Shown here: positions 37,052 through 46,043 of the stretch, piece after piece
How positions within the stretch are numbered: the stretch's first letter is position 1
How the letters are laid out: every line of letters begins with the position of its first letter
NCBI RefSeq assembly: GCF_001623565.1
Contig: NZ_CP015196.1
Coordinates: 1,943,501-2,007,500, forward strand
Reading direction: 5' to 3'
Length of the DNA stretch: 64,000 bases
Source of the DNA: Streptococcus marmotae
GTDB taxonomy: Bacteria > Bacillota > Bacilli > Lactobacillales > Streptococcaceae
Made by a program: the position numbers and the translations under genes
The notes under the pieces: model-generated
The model's input: the letters and a program-made list of their open reading frames with translations, nothing else
The model's database searches: none
What the model was told of the DNA's origin: nothing

Positions 37052-40000
37052 TTATTTTTTTGATTTTTTACGTAAGCCATAGCCTGCTGCTGTAGCCAAA
37101 GCCATTCCAACAAGAGCGAGTGTTGCAGAACTTTCTGAACCGGTACGTGGCAATTCTTTCTTCATCATCTTGTCATCCATCATCGCCGCTGGTTTTTCTT
37201 GTTTCATGTCAGCTGCAGGATGTACTTCTGTTGAAGTATTCTTCATCATATCTTGCATGGATTCTTGAGATGATTGGATTGCAGGAGCGTGAGCAACTGA
37301 TTGTTGCGTAACCGGTGCCTTAAGAACTGGCTGTTGTACAACTGGAGCTTGAGTAGTTGGATGAGATACTATAGGTTTCGTAACGACTGGCGCTTGACCA
37401 CTTGGTTTCATTGGATGAGCGCCTGGCATTTGTTGAGATGGTTTTGCAGTACCACTACCTTGCTCTGCAGATGTCATCGTCATTAGGCTAGGTACTTCTA
37501 CATACACTTGACGTTCTGCAATGACATTCATCAAATCAGCTTTACCATCTTTATTTCCGTAGACTTTAACAGTTGCTTTAAAGACATGTGAGCCACTCTT
37601 CAAGACATCAAGCAAGTCTTTACCAGTCTTACCGGCTGCTTCTCCATCAAGGGCTACTTGGTAGAAATATTGACCTTTTGTCAAACTTTCAAGGGCTAGT
37701 AAAGCTGGATTCATCGCTGAACCATTGTCAGACCAAGGTGCTTTGTCAGATGCTTTGAGAAGCAAGCGAGTAAGCATGCCATCTCCACCAAAAGCTTCAA
37801 ATGGGATGACACCATTAACACCTGCAAGGAATGGGCCTGAGCCATCGACATTAGCATTCTTGAGGTAATCCGCTAGCACTTCTGTTTTCGCCTTAAGATT
37901 CAAATCAATAGCATCTTTCACATCTGTTGCGGCAGTCAAACCGTTAACATTGAGTTTCACTTGACGTTCTGCTACAACATTGCTTTCATCCGCTTTGCCG
38001 TCTTTGTTTCCGAAGACTTTAACGGTTGCGGTGTAAGTTTGAGTACCAGCGTCTTTCAATGCGTTGATCAATTTTTCTCCGGTCTCACCAGAAGCAGGTC
38101 CATCAAGATCAACTCGGTAGAAGTATTGTCCTTTTGTAAGTTTATCAAGCGGCAAGATAGGAGCGTTCATCGCTGAACCGTTGTCAGACCAAGGTGCCTT
38201 GTCAGAGGCTTTAAGAAGCAAGCGTGTAAGCATGCCGTCTCCACCGAAAGCTTCAAATGGGATTGTGCCATTGACACCTGCAAGGAATGGACCTGAGCCG
38301 TCAGCGTTTGCTTTTTCAAGGTAAGCCGCAGGTAGAGTGGTTTCTGCTTTAATGTTTTCATCAACCGCTTTCTTCACATCTGTTGCGGCAGTCAAACCGT
38401 TAACATTGAGTTTCACTTGACGTTCTGCTACAACATTGCTTTCATCCGCTTTGCCGTCTTTGTTTCCGAAGACCTTAACAGTTGCGGTGTAAGTTTGAGT
38501 ACCAGCATCTTTCAATGCACTAATCAATTCTTGGCCTGTCTTACCAGCTGCTGCTCCGTCAAGAGCTACTTGGTAGAAGTATTGTCCTTTTGCAAGTTTA
38601 TCAAGAGGCAAGATAGGAGCGTTCATCGCTGAACCGTTGTCAGACCAAGGTGCCTTGTCAGAGGCTTTAAGAAGCAAGCGTGTAAGCATACCGTCTCCAC
38701 CGAAAGCTTCAAATGGGATTGTGCCATTGACACCTGCAAGGAATGGACCTGAGCCGTCAGCGTTTGCTTTTTCAAGGTAAGCCGCAGGTAGAGTGGTTTC
38801 TGCTTTAATGTTTTCATCAACCGCTTTCTTCACATCTGTTGCGGCAGTCAAACCGTTAACATTGAGTTTCACTTGACGTTCTGCTACAACATTGCTTTCA
38901 TCCGCTTTGCCGTCTTTGTTTCCGAAGACCTTAACAGTTGCGGTGTAAGTTTGAGTACCAGCATCTTTCAATGCACTAATCAATTCTTGGCCTGTCTTAC
39001 CAGCTGCTGCTCCGTCAAGAGCTACTTGGTAGAAGTATTGTCCTTTTGCAAGTTTATCAAGAGGCAAGATAGGAGCGTTCATCGCTGAACCGTTGTCAGA
39101 CCAAGGTGCCTTGTCAGAGGCTTTAAGAAGCAAGCGTGTAAGCATGCCGTCTCCACCGAAGGCTTCAAATGGGATTGTGCCATTGACACCTGCAAGGAAT
39201 GGGCCTGAGCCATCAGCGTTTGCTTTTTCAAGGTAAGCCGCAGGTAGAGTGGTTTCTGCTTTAATGTTTTCATCAACCGCTTTCTTCACATCTGTTGCGG
39301 CAGTCAAACCGTTAACATTGAGTTTCACTTGACGTTCTGCTACAACATTGCTTTCATCCGCTTTGCCGTCTTTGTTTCCGAAGACTTTAACGGTTGCGGT
39401 GTAAGTTTGAGTACCAGCGTCTTTCAATGCGTTGATCAATTTTTCTCCGGTCTCACCAGAAGCAGGTCCATCAAGATCAACTCGGTAGAAGTATTGTCCT
39501 TTTGTAAGTTTATCAAGCGGCAAGATAGGAGCGTTCATCGCTGAACCGTTGTCAGACCAAGGTGCCTTGTCAGAGGCTTTAAGAAGCAAGCGTGTAAGCA
39601 TGCCGTCTCCACCGAAGGCTTCAAATGGGATTGTGCCATTGACACCTGCAAGGAATGGGCCTGAGCCATCAGCGTTTGCTTTTTCAAGGTAAGCTGCAGG
39701 TAGAGTGGTTTCTGCTTTAATATTTTCTTCAACAGCTTTCTTCACATCTGTTGCGGCAGTCAAACCATTGATTTTTAAGCTAACTGCACGTTCTGCTACA
39801 ACATTGCTTTCGTCTGCCTTACCGTCTTTGTTTCCGAAGACTTTAACGGTTGCGGTGTAAGTTTGAGTACCAGCGTCTTTCAATGCGTTGATCAATTTTT
39901 CTCCGGTCTCACCAGAAGCAGGTCCATCAAGATCAACTCGGTAGAAGTATTGTCCTTTTGTAAGTTTATCAAGCGGCAAGATAGGAGCGTTCATCGCTGA

Positions 40001-41908
40001 ACCGTTGTCAGACCAAGGTGCCTTGTCAGAGGCTTTAAGAAGCAAGCGTGTAAGCATGCCGTCTCCACCGAAGGCTTCAAATGGGATTGTGCCATTGACA
40101 CCTGCAAGGAATGGGCCTGAGCCATCAGCGTTTGCTTTTTCAAGGTAAGCCGCAGGTAGAGTGGTTTCTGCTTTGATGTTTTCTTCAACAGCTTTCTTCA
40201 CATCTGTTGCGGCAGTCAAACCGTTAACATTGAGTTTCACTTGACGTTCTGCTACAACATTGCTTTCATCTGCCTTGCCGTCTTTGTTTCCGAAGACTTT
40301 AACGGTTGCGGTGTAAGTTTGAGTACCAGCGTCTTTCAATGCGTTGATCAATTTTTCTCCGGTCTCACCAGAAGCAGGTCCATCAAGATCAACTCGGTAG
40401 AAGTATTGTCCTTTTGTAAGTTTATCAAGCGGCAAGATAGGAGCGTTCATCGCTGAACCGTTGTCAGACCAAGGTGCCTTGTCAGAGGCTTTAAGAAGCA
40501 AGCGTGTAAGCATGCCGTCTCCACCGAAGGCTTCAAATGGGATTGTGCCATTGACACCTGCAAGGAATGGGCCTGAGCCATCAGCGTTTGCTTTTTCAAG
40601 GTAAGCTGCAGGTAGAGTGGTTTCTGCTTTAATATTTTCTTCAACAGCTTTCTTCACATCTGTTGCGGCAGTCAAACCGTTAACATTGAGTTTCACTTGA
40701 CGTTCTGCTACAACATTGCTTTCATCTGCCTTGCCGTCTTTGTTTCCGAAGACTTTAACGGTTGCGGTGTAAGTTTGAGTACCAGCGTCTTTCAATGCGT
40801 TGATCAATTTTTCTCCGGTCTCACCAGAAGCAGGTCCATCAAGATCAACTCGGTAGAAGTATTGTCCTTTTGTAAGTTTATCAAGCGGCAAGATAGGAGC
40901 GTTCATCGCTGAACCGTTGTCAGACCAAGGTGCCTTGTCAGAGGCTTTAAGAAGCAAGCGTGTAAGCATGCCGTCTCCACCGAAGGCTTCAAATGGGATT
41001 GTGCCATTGACACCTGCAAGGAATGGGCCTGAGCCATCAGCGTTTGCTTTTTCAAGGTAAGCTGCAGGTAGAGTGGTTTCTGCTTTAATATTTTCTTCAA
41101 CAGCTTTCTTCACATCTGTTGCGGCAGTCAAACCATTGATTTTTAAGCTAACTGCACGTTCTGCTACAACATTGCTTTCGTCTGCCTTACCGTCTTTTTT
41201 TCCGAAGACCTTAACGGTTGCAGTGTAAGTTTGAGTACCAGCGTCTTTCAAGGCGGTAATCAATTCTTGACCTGTCTTACCAGCTGCTGCCCCGTCAAGA
41301 GCTACTTGGTAGAAGTAAGTTTCTGGTGGCAAACTTTCAACAGGCGAGATAGCTTGATTGTTTGCTGTACCGTTGTCAGACCAAGGAGCATTTTTAGCTT
41401 CTTTTAAAAGCGTACGAGTCAACATACCGTCTCCACCAAAAGCTTCAAATGCAATAGTACTATTAACACCTGCAAGGAAAGGCCCTGAACCATCAGCGTT
41501 TGCTTTTTCAAGGTAAGCCGCAGGTAATTCTGTTTCAGCGTTAATCGTATCGTTGATTTCTTCCTTAACGATTTCAGGAGTTACATCCGTAGCAGGACGA
41601 CCTCTAAAAGTTGTTCCTTCAGGGATTTTTTCTCCTTCAGTAGGTTTTGTTCCAACCTCCTCGTCTTTCGGTGGTTGTAGATCATCATTTATTTTTTGAG
41701 CTTCTTCACCTGCTTGTGTCATATCTGAGGTTGAAGAGGCCTCTCCAGCTGATGAGGTCATTGTAGTTGAAGGATCTGTATTTTCTTCTGCAAGGACCGT
41801 GGTTGGTTGTCCAACTGCTATGAAAAATCCGCTAGCAATTAAGACAGAAGCAACTCCTGCTTTAAACTTACGAATTGAAAATACTGTATATCGTTCTCTA
41901 TTTGCCAT
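37052..41908 (-). CDS. pavB: PavB-like surface adhesin with nine SSURE repeats, LPXTG anchored
   Basis: 1618 residues. The YSIRK-type signal peptide has YTVFSIRKFKAGVASVLI. A low-complexity Ser/Thr/Glu region of about 70 residues follows, then nine repeats of about 152 residues (456 bp), each with LPAAYLEKANADGSGPFLAG, PFEAFGGDGMLTRLLLK and APWSDNGSA. These are streptococcal surface repeats (SSURE), the fibronectin- and plasminogen-binding units of pneumococcal PavB. Repeats 2-8 are nearly identical, and the first and last are diverged. A Pro/Gln-rich wall-spanning region follows, then LPRTG, a hydrophobic helix and a KKSKK tail for sortase. It is bound to the cell wall. GGAGG precedes the ATG. 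Confidence 0.92.
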   Translation of the reverse strand: MANRERYTVFSIRKFKAGVASVLIASGFFIAVGQPTTVLAEENTDPSTTMTSSAGEASSTSDMTQAGEEAQKINDDLQPPKDEEVGTKPTEGEKIPEGTTFRGRPATDVTPEIVKEEINDTINAETELPAAYLEKANADGSGPFLAGVNSTIAFEAFGGDGMLTRTLLKEAKNAPWSDNGTANNQAISPVESLPPETYFYQVALDGAAAGKTGQELITALKDAGTQTYTATVKVFGKKDGKADESNVVAERAVSLKINGLTAATDVKKAVEENIKAETTLPAAYLEKANADGSGPFLAGVNGTIPFEAFGGDGMLTRLLLKASDKAPWSDNGSAMNAPILPLDKLTKGQYFYRVDLDGPASGETGEKLINALKDAGTQTYTATVKVFGNKDGKADESNVVAERQVKLNVNGLTAATDVKKAVEENIKAETTLPAAYLEKANADGSGPFLAGVNGTIPFEAFGGDGMLTRLLLKASDKAPWSDNGSAMNAPILPLDKLTKGQYFYRVDLDGPASGETGEKLINALKDAGTQTYTATVKVFGNKDGKADESNVVAERQVKLNVNGLTAATDVKKAVEENIKAETTLPAAYLEKANADGSGPFLAGVNGTIPFEAFGGDGMLTRLLLKASDKAPWSDNGSAMNAPILPLDKLTKGQYFYRVDLDGPASGETGEKLINALKDAGTQTYTATVKVFGNKDGKADESNVVAERAVSLKINGLTAATDVKKAVEENIKAETTLPAAYLEKANADGSGPFLAGVNGTIPFEAFGGDGMLTRLLLKASDKAPWSDNGSAMNAPILPLDKLTKGQYFYRVDLDGPASGETGEKLINALKDAGTQTYTATVKVFGNKDGKADESNVVAERQVKLNVNGLTAATDVKKAVDENIKAETTLPAAYLEKANADGSGPFLAGVNGTIPFEAFGGDGMLTRLLLKASDKAPWSDNGSAMNAPILPLDKLAKGQYFYQVALDGAAAGKTGQELISALKDAGTQTYTATVKVFGNKDGKADESNVVAERQVKLNVNGLTAATDVKKAVDENIKAETTLPAAYLEKANADGSGPFLAGVNGTIPFEAFGGDGMLTRLLLKASDKAPWSDNGSAMNAPILPLDKLAKGQYFYQVALDGAAAGKTGQELISALKDAGTQTYTATVKVFGNKDGKADESNVVAERQVKLNVNGLTAATDVKKAVDENIKAETTLPAAYLEKANADGSGPFLAGVNGTIPFEAFGGDGMLTRLLLKASDKAPWSDNGSAMNAPILPLDKLTKGQYFYRVDLDGPASGETGEKLINALKDAGTQTYTATVKVFGNKDGKADESNVVAERQVKLNVNGLTAATDVKDAIDLNLKAKTEVLADYLKNANVDGSGPFLAGVNGVIPFEAFGGDGMLTRLLLKASDKAPWSDNGSAMNPALLALESLTKGQYFYQVALDGEAAGKTGKDLLDVLKSGSHVFKATVKVYGNKDGKADLMNVIAERQVYVEVPSLMTMTSAEQGSGTAKPSQQMPGAHPMKPSGQAPVVTKPIVSHPTTQAPVVQQPVLKAPVTQQSVAHAPAIQSSQESMQDMMKNTSTEVHPAADMKQEKPAAMMDDKMMKKELPRTGSESSATLALVGMALATAAGYGLRKKSKK
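37490..41600. repeat. Tandem 456-bp repeats coding SSURE domains (nine units)
   Basis: The period of exactly 456 bp is visible for units 2-8 (for example the block starting near 38167 recurs at 38623, 39079, 39535, 39991, 40447 and 40903). Two subtypes alternate: one reads KGQYFYRVDLDGPASGETG, the other KGQYFYQVALDGAAAGKTG. Boundaries are approximate. Confidence 0.88.
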
Positions 41909-41937
41909 TACTGGCCTCCTTTATCTTTGATATAGGA

Positions 41938-41991
41938 ATTATAGCAGAACTTTATTAAGTATATGTAAGCGAATTCTTAATTATTTCTTAA
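41938..41991 (-). promoter_or_regulatory. pavB promoter with SaeR-like direct repeat
   Basis: TATAAT on the minus strand at 41943-41938, no consensus -35 at 41966-41961 (ACATAT), and TTAAG-N6-TTAAG at 41991-41976. The repeat has the 11-bp period of the SaeR box GTTAA-N6-GTTAA and sits about 10 bp upstream of the -35, the place for an activator. The regulator encoded downstream of pavB is the obvious candidate. Confidence 0.6.
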
Positions 41992-42009
41992 GTGTTCCTT
42001 ATTTATCAC

Positions 42010-42939
42010 TTATCTGTTTTTTAAGAGATTGTGCAAATAGTCATCAATTGACGTCAGAACCTCTGGTATTTCCTGTCTATTAAAGATATGACCGGCTCCT
42101 TCCACTACTTGTAAGTGGGAATCAGGAATGCTTTCGACTGCTCTCTCAGCATAAGGGAAAGGAACAACATCATCTTGATTTCCTTGGATAATCAACGCTC
42201 TTGCTTGAATTTTTGACATTTGTTGGTAAATATCATAATCCAAAAGCTGTTCAAAATAGACTTTACCAAGATTCGTCCCTCTATGATTGTAAATGTCTGG
42301 AATGCTAGCTGTATCTTCAAACAATTCCCGTGCATCATCAAACAATACAAAAGCAGCATTTAAGGTCACAAGCCCCTTAATCTGCGGATTTTCACTCGCC
42401 ACAAGGGTTGACACGACCCCTCCCTGACTATAACCCATAAGAATCAATGCATTAGCATCTACATAGTTCGCACCACTCCAATAGTTCAACACCGTCTGCA
42501 AATCAGCTTGCTCGGTAAAGACAGACATATCCAGCATACTGCCTCCACTTCTACTTTGAGTGCTGCCACCGACAAAGTCAAAAGCGTAGACCAAGTAACC
42601 CTTATGAGCAAGCTCTTCAGCGTAGGAAGCGACAAATTCCATGGTATTGTTAAAGCCATGTGAAAAAATAATCATAGGCAACCGCTTGTCTTGATACCCT
42701 ACTGGCGCAAACAGACGACCGTAAATCTGATTCTTATCCCGTGGAATGAGCACTTCTTCTTGTACAATTTCCTGGCTTGGTGTTACCTTATCCTTTTTTG
42801 TAACTTCTTCTAGCGAGCTAGTTTGCATAGTTTCCTTTGTAGTCGATGAAGGACTAGAAGAGCTAGTATCAGGTATAGATTGCTTGCTACATGCACTCAG
42901 TAGCAAGCCCATAGCAAGTATGACAAATTTTCGTTTCAT
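42010..42939 (-). CDS. Lipoprotein alpha/beta hydrolase
   Basis: 309 residues. Lipobox LLSAC with C17, a Ser/Thr-rich linker to about residue 60, then an alpha/beta hydrolase domain: oxyanion region IIFSHGFNN, nucleophile elbow GYSQGG, probable acid in GNQDDVVP and His in EGAGHIF. It is a membrane-anchored extracellular esterase or lipase-type enzyme, similar to dienelactone/feruloyl-esterase-like hydrolases. AAAGGAGG precedes the ATG. The substrate is unknown. No operon partner is evident between pavB and guaC. Confidence 0.85.
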   Translation of the reverse strand: MKRKFVILAMGLLLSACSKQSIPDTSSSSPSSTTKETMQTSSLEEVTKKDKVTPSQEIVQEEVLIPRDKNQIYGRLFAPVGYQDKRLPMIIFSHGFNNTMEFVASYAEELAHKGYLVYAFDFVGGSTQSRSGGSMLDMSVFTEQADLQTVLNYWSGANYVDANALILMGYSQGGVVSTLVASENPQIKGLVTLNAAFVLFDDARELFEDTASIPDIYNHRGTNLGKVYFEQLLDYDIYQQMSKIQARALIIQGNQDDVVPFPYAERAVESIPDSHLQVVEGAGHIFNRQEIPEVLTSIDDYLHNLLKNR

Positions 42940-42953
42940 CTTTCCTCCTTTTC

Positions 42954-42996
42954 AAAAAAGAATCTGCTGAACACTCTATCCAGTAGATTCTTATCT
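42954..42996 (-). terminator. Terminator of guaC
   Basis: AAGAATCTGCTG (42959-42970) pairs with CAGTAGATTCTT (42982-42993), with TTTTTT following on the minus strand. Confidence 0.85.
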
Positions 42997-43006
42997 TATC
43001 TAGTAA

Positions 43007-43990
43007 TTAGTGGGCATCGCCATTCCAAATCGAATTTTTCACGATGACATAATCCACATGTTTCAAGCTCGAAATATCTTTGCCACCTGCGTAAGAAATG
43101 GAGCTTTGCAAATCTTGTTCCATTTCAATTAAGGTATCTTTCAAATGTCCCTTAGCTGGCAACAAAATTTTCTTACCTTCTACGTTCTTATAAGCTCCTT
43201 TTTGGTATTCAGACGCAGAGCCGTAGTATTCCTTGAATTGTTCGCCATCTACTTCAATCGTTTTTCCTGGGCTTTCAATGTGACCAGCAAAAAGTGAGCC
43301 AATCATGACCATGCTTGCCCCAAAACGAATGGATTTGGCAATATCACCATGGGTACGAATACCCCCATCTGCAATAATCGGTTTGCGCGCAGCTTTGGCA
43401 CACCAGCGTAGGGCTGCTAATTGCCATCCACCCGTACCGAAGCCAGTCTTGACCTTAGTGATACATACTTTCCCTGGGCCAATTCCAACCTTGGTCGCAT
43501 CTGCTCCTGCATTTTCCAATTCACGAACTGCCTCAGGTGTTCCAACATTTCCTGCAATGACAAAAGTATCAGGTAATTCTTTTTTGATATGTTGAATCAT
43601 TTGAATGACGCTGTCGGCATGACCATGAGCAATATCAATGGTAATATATTCTGGTGCATCGTCTTTCAACTGGGTCACAAACTCATACTCGTATTCTTTC
43701 ACCCCAACTGAGATAGAAGCAATCAAGCCTTGTTCATGCATACGCTTGATAAATGGAATTCGTCCAGCTTCATCAAAACGGTGCATGATATAAAAATAAC
43801 CATCTTTTGCGAGTTGCTCTGCTACATTTTCATCAATAATGGTCTGCATGTTTGCAGGTACAACCGGTAGTTTAAAGGTATGGTTGCCCAAAGTCACCTG
43901 AGTATCCGCCTCTGCACGGCTCTTAATGATACATTTATTTGGAATCAATTGAATGTCTTCATAGTCAAAAATAGGGAATTCGTTAAGCAT
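43007..43990 (-). CDS. guaC: GMP reductase
   Basis: A 327-residue TIM-barrel enzyme of the IMPDH/GMPR family, converting GMP to IMP with NADPH and so recycling guanine nucleotides. The catalytic cysteine is in [18 protein letters not shown] (about residue 184), and there are no CBS domains, which separates it from IMP dehydrogenase. The N-terminus [18 protein letters not shown] is typical of the Gram-positive GuaC2 type. AAAGGAGAGCTGAG precedes the ATG. It has its own consensus promoter. Confidence 0.95.
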   Translation of the reverse strand: MLNEFPIFDYEDIQLIPNKCIIKSRAEADTQVTLGNHTFKLPVVPANMQTIIDENVAEQLAKDGYFYIMHRFDEAGRIPFIKRMHEQGLIASISVGVKEYEYEFVTQLKDDAPEYITIDIAHGHADSVIQMIQHIKKELPDTFVIAGNVGTPEAVRELENAGADATKVGIGPGKVCITKVKTGFGTGGWQLAALRWCAKAARKPIIADGGIRTHGDIAKSIRFGASMVMIGSLFAGHIESPGKTIEVDGEQFKEYYGSASEYQKGAYKNVEGKKILLPAKGHLKDTLIEMEQDLQSSISYAGGKDISSLKHVDYVIVKNSIWNGDAH

Positions 43991-43993
43991 CTC

Positions 43994-44095
43994 AGCTCTC
44001 CTTTAAGATAATAACCTACCTATGCCTTTTGGCATCGCTACGCCTTTCCTGACGCTTCCTTAACTTATTATACAGGAATGTTTGGTTTTTGTCAA
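43994..44095 (-). promoter_or_regulatory. guaC promoter and structured leader
   Basis: TTGACA (44095-44090), a 17-bp spacer and TATAAT (44072-44067) on the minus strand: full consensus. The leader of about 70 nt contains an ATGCC-AAAA-GGCAT hairpin and a GC-rich GCGTCAGGAAAGGCG stretch. It does not match the purine riboswitch that I know. The AT-rich stretch 44096-44318 upstream holds no gene I can support. Confidence 0.75.
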
Positions 44096-44318
44096 TTTCA
44101 AAACCATATCACTTTTTAATATTCGTTTTTTATGAATATTTTAGTTTTTAAATATAAATATAGTTCGTTTTTTATTTAAATAATCTTTGAAATGTTCTCT
44201 TTTCGCTGATTTATTAAAGAGTTCGGAGATAGGCAGACTTCCAAGATAATAGGCTCCTCTCCGCAAAAAATCGCAATCTAGCGACTGCGATGAGAGAAAA
44301 TTATATCTTTGATGTTTC

Positions 44319-44942
44319 TCAATCAAATTCATATAACTGAGGGTAGTTGGCACATTCTGGATTTTTAGGATGACACACCTCACGACCGAAGTAAATCATC
44401 GCCTGATGAGCTTTGAGCCACAATTCTGGCGGCAATACTTCCATGACACGCTTTTCTGTTTCAAGCGGTGTGGCCGATTTCTTAACAATATCATGGTGCT
44501 TACAAATCCGACCAACATGGGTATCAACTGCAAAAGCGGGAATGCCAAAGCCGACACTCATCACAACATTAGCAGTTTTCCGTCCCACTCCTGATAAGGC
44601 TTCTAATTCTTCTCTAGTCTGCGGTACCACACCATTATGTTGGTCTAGCAATTGCTGAGCGCATTCCTTTAGAAACTTTGCCTTATTGCGATAAAGCCCC
44701 AGCCGTGAAATATAGCTAGCAATTTCAGATTCGCTAGCAGCCGCCATTTTTTCAGGGGTGGGGAGTGCCACAAAGAGGGCTGGGGTCACCTTATTAACTG
44801 CCGCATCCGTTGTCTGAGCCGATAGCATGACCGCCACCAACAGTTCAAAATGATTACGAAAATCCAGACTAGGCTTGGCATCAGGATATAGGGCAATGAT
44901 TTCTTCAATCACTTTTCTAGCACGCTTTTTTGATAAAACCAT
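44319..44942 (-). CDS. nth: Endonuclease III-like DNA glycosylase
   Basis: A 207-residue helix-hairpin-helix glycosylase/AP lyase for oxidised pyrimidines in base excision repair. HhH motif LSGVGRKTANVV with the catalytic Lys, and catalytic Asp in AVDTHVGR. Only two of the four cysteines of the C-terminal [4Fe-4S] loop remain (C190, C197); the others are Y200 and F206 (the tail reads CHPKNPECANYPQLYEFD), so the cluster is absent. The frame is open to 45086, but the ATG at 44942 is the sensible start. A TGATATACT promoter lies at 44982-44974. Confidence 0.92.
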   Translation of the reverse strand: MVLSKKRARKVIEEIIALYPDAKPSLDFRNHFELLVAVMLSAQTTDAAVNKVTPALFVALPTPEKMAAASESEIASYISRLGLYRNKAKFLKECAQQLLDQHNGVVPQTREELEALSGVGRKTANVVMSVGFGIPAFAVDTHVGRICKHHDIVKKSATPLETEKRVMEVLPPELWLKAHQAMIYFGREVCHPKNPECANYPQLYEFD

Positions 44943-44992
44943 AGAATTCGATTCTCTTTCTATTCTTTTCTCCAGTATATCATAAGACCAAA

Positions 44993-45018
44993 GAAAAAAA
45001 CTAGTTTTTAAACTAGTT
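44993..45018 (-). terminator. Terminator upstream of nth
   Basis: AACTAGTT (44999-45006) and AACTAGTT (45011-45018) pair, and a run of T follows on the minus strand. It would end transcripts from the bacteriocin transporter side. Confidence 0.6.
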
Positions 45019-45437
45019 CTAGTTTGAAGATAGAGTCCTTGTATGCAAGTGATGTCGGACGTCAGCGACTTTCGATGGAATTTCATGACGAATCTTTTAA
45101 ATTAAGGTTTCAAAGCTCCCCAGTGCCCAAAATGCCTAAAAATTAGCATTCCAGACACTTTCATCACAGCGGAAGTATCATTTACTTATTTGCGAACACT
45201 CATAAATAAGAGGAATTTGTTAATTTGCAAAGTTTTCTGATAAATCCACTTGAACAAATAAGTTTGTCTGCGGCCTGCAACTAATTCAGTACGAACAAAG
45301 CCATCATGAACAGGTTGAAAAACGAGTGAACTTCTCCTATCTGCTTTTCTACTACACTTTCCCATCTATTTCATCTCTGCTTGAATATGAGATAGAAGCA
45401 GCATTCTATCCAAACGCTTTACTTTTAAGGGATTATT
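45019..45437. other. Intergenic region, possible 59-codon ORF
   Basis: A minus-strand ORF at 45365-45186 (ATG to TAA, 59 codons) contains FVRTELVAGRRQTYLFKWIY and a hydrophobic end, but has no good ribosome binding site and I do not recognise it. It may be a remnant. Nothing else is recognisable. Confidence 0.25.
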
Positions 45438-46043
45438 CTATTTAAAGGTAGCTATATCAATTATTTCATCAACACGGTCACAGACTGCAGGGTCATGAGT
45501 CGCAAAAATGAGCACCGTCTCCTGCGATAATAAACTAAATAATAAGGACAGAATCTCTTCACCTGTTTGACTGTCTAGGGCACCTGTTGGCTCATCGGCT
45601 AAAATGATTCGGGCTTTTTTTAATAACAAACGTGCAATCGAAACTCGTTGGGCTTGCCCACCTGAGAGCTCATAAATTTTCCGAAATAAAACATCTTTAT
45701 GAAGACCCACTCTATCTAAAGCTACCTCTATTTCTTTTTTATTTGCTAGCATTTTTAGGTTTTGATAAACAGTTTCCTCTTCTATCAGTGCATAATTTTG
45801 AAAAACATAGCCGATTTGCTTGAAATATTCTTTTTCTTTCATCTTCCAAATATCCTGGCCGTCCAAAAAAATATATCCGTCATCTGGCTTTTCAAGCCGT
45901 GCAAGGGCATTTAAAAATGTACTTTTCCCTTCACCAGACGCTCCTACAATCGCATATGCATGATTAGCTTGAAACTCCATCGATAAATGGTTATAAATCA
46001 GTTTATCACCGTATTTTTTTACTAGATTTCTAACTTCTATCAT
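45438..46043 (-). CDS. ABC transporter ATPase of the lactococcin-972-type locus
   Basis: 201 residues, a short ATPase without accessory domains. Walker A GASGEGKST (about 33-41), signature LSGGQAQR, Walker B IILADEP followed by TGALD, and a final switch His in THDPA. It overlaps the DUF1430 permease by 4 bp. In lactococcin-972-type clusters this pair is thought to give immunity or export. Confidence 0.88.
   Translation of the reverse strand: MIEVRNLVKKYGDKLIYNHLSMEFQANHAYAIVGASGEGKSTFLNALARLEKPDDGYIFLDGQDIWKMKEKEYFKQIGYVFQNYALIEEETVYQNLKMLANKKEIEVALDRVGLHKDVLFRKIYELSGGQAQRVSIARLLLKKARIILADEPTGALDSQTGEEILSLLFSLLSQETVLIFATHDPAVCDRVDEIIDIATFK

Noticed and set aside
37490..41600. Regularly spaced repeats that could be mistaken for a CRISPR array, with many antisense ORFs of 65-71 codons recurring every 456 bp
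   Set aside because: The repeats are 456 bp long without unique spacers and code for SSURE domains in one continuous frame; the small ORFs are shadows of that coding sequence.
44141..44383. 80-codon ORF on the minus strand between guaC and nth
   Set aside because: It overlaps the end of nth, is AT-rich with lysine/phenylalanine noise at its end, and has no ribosome binding site.
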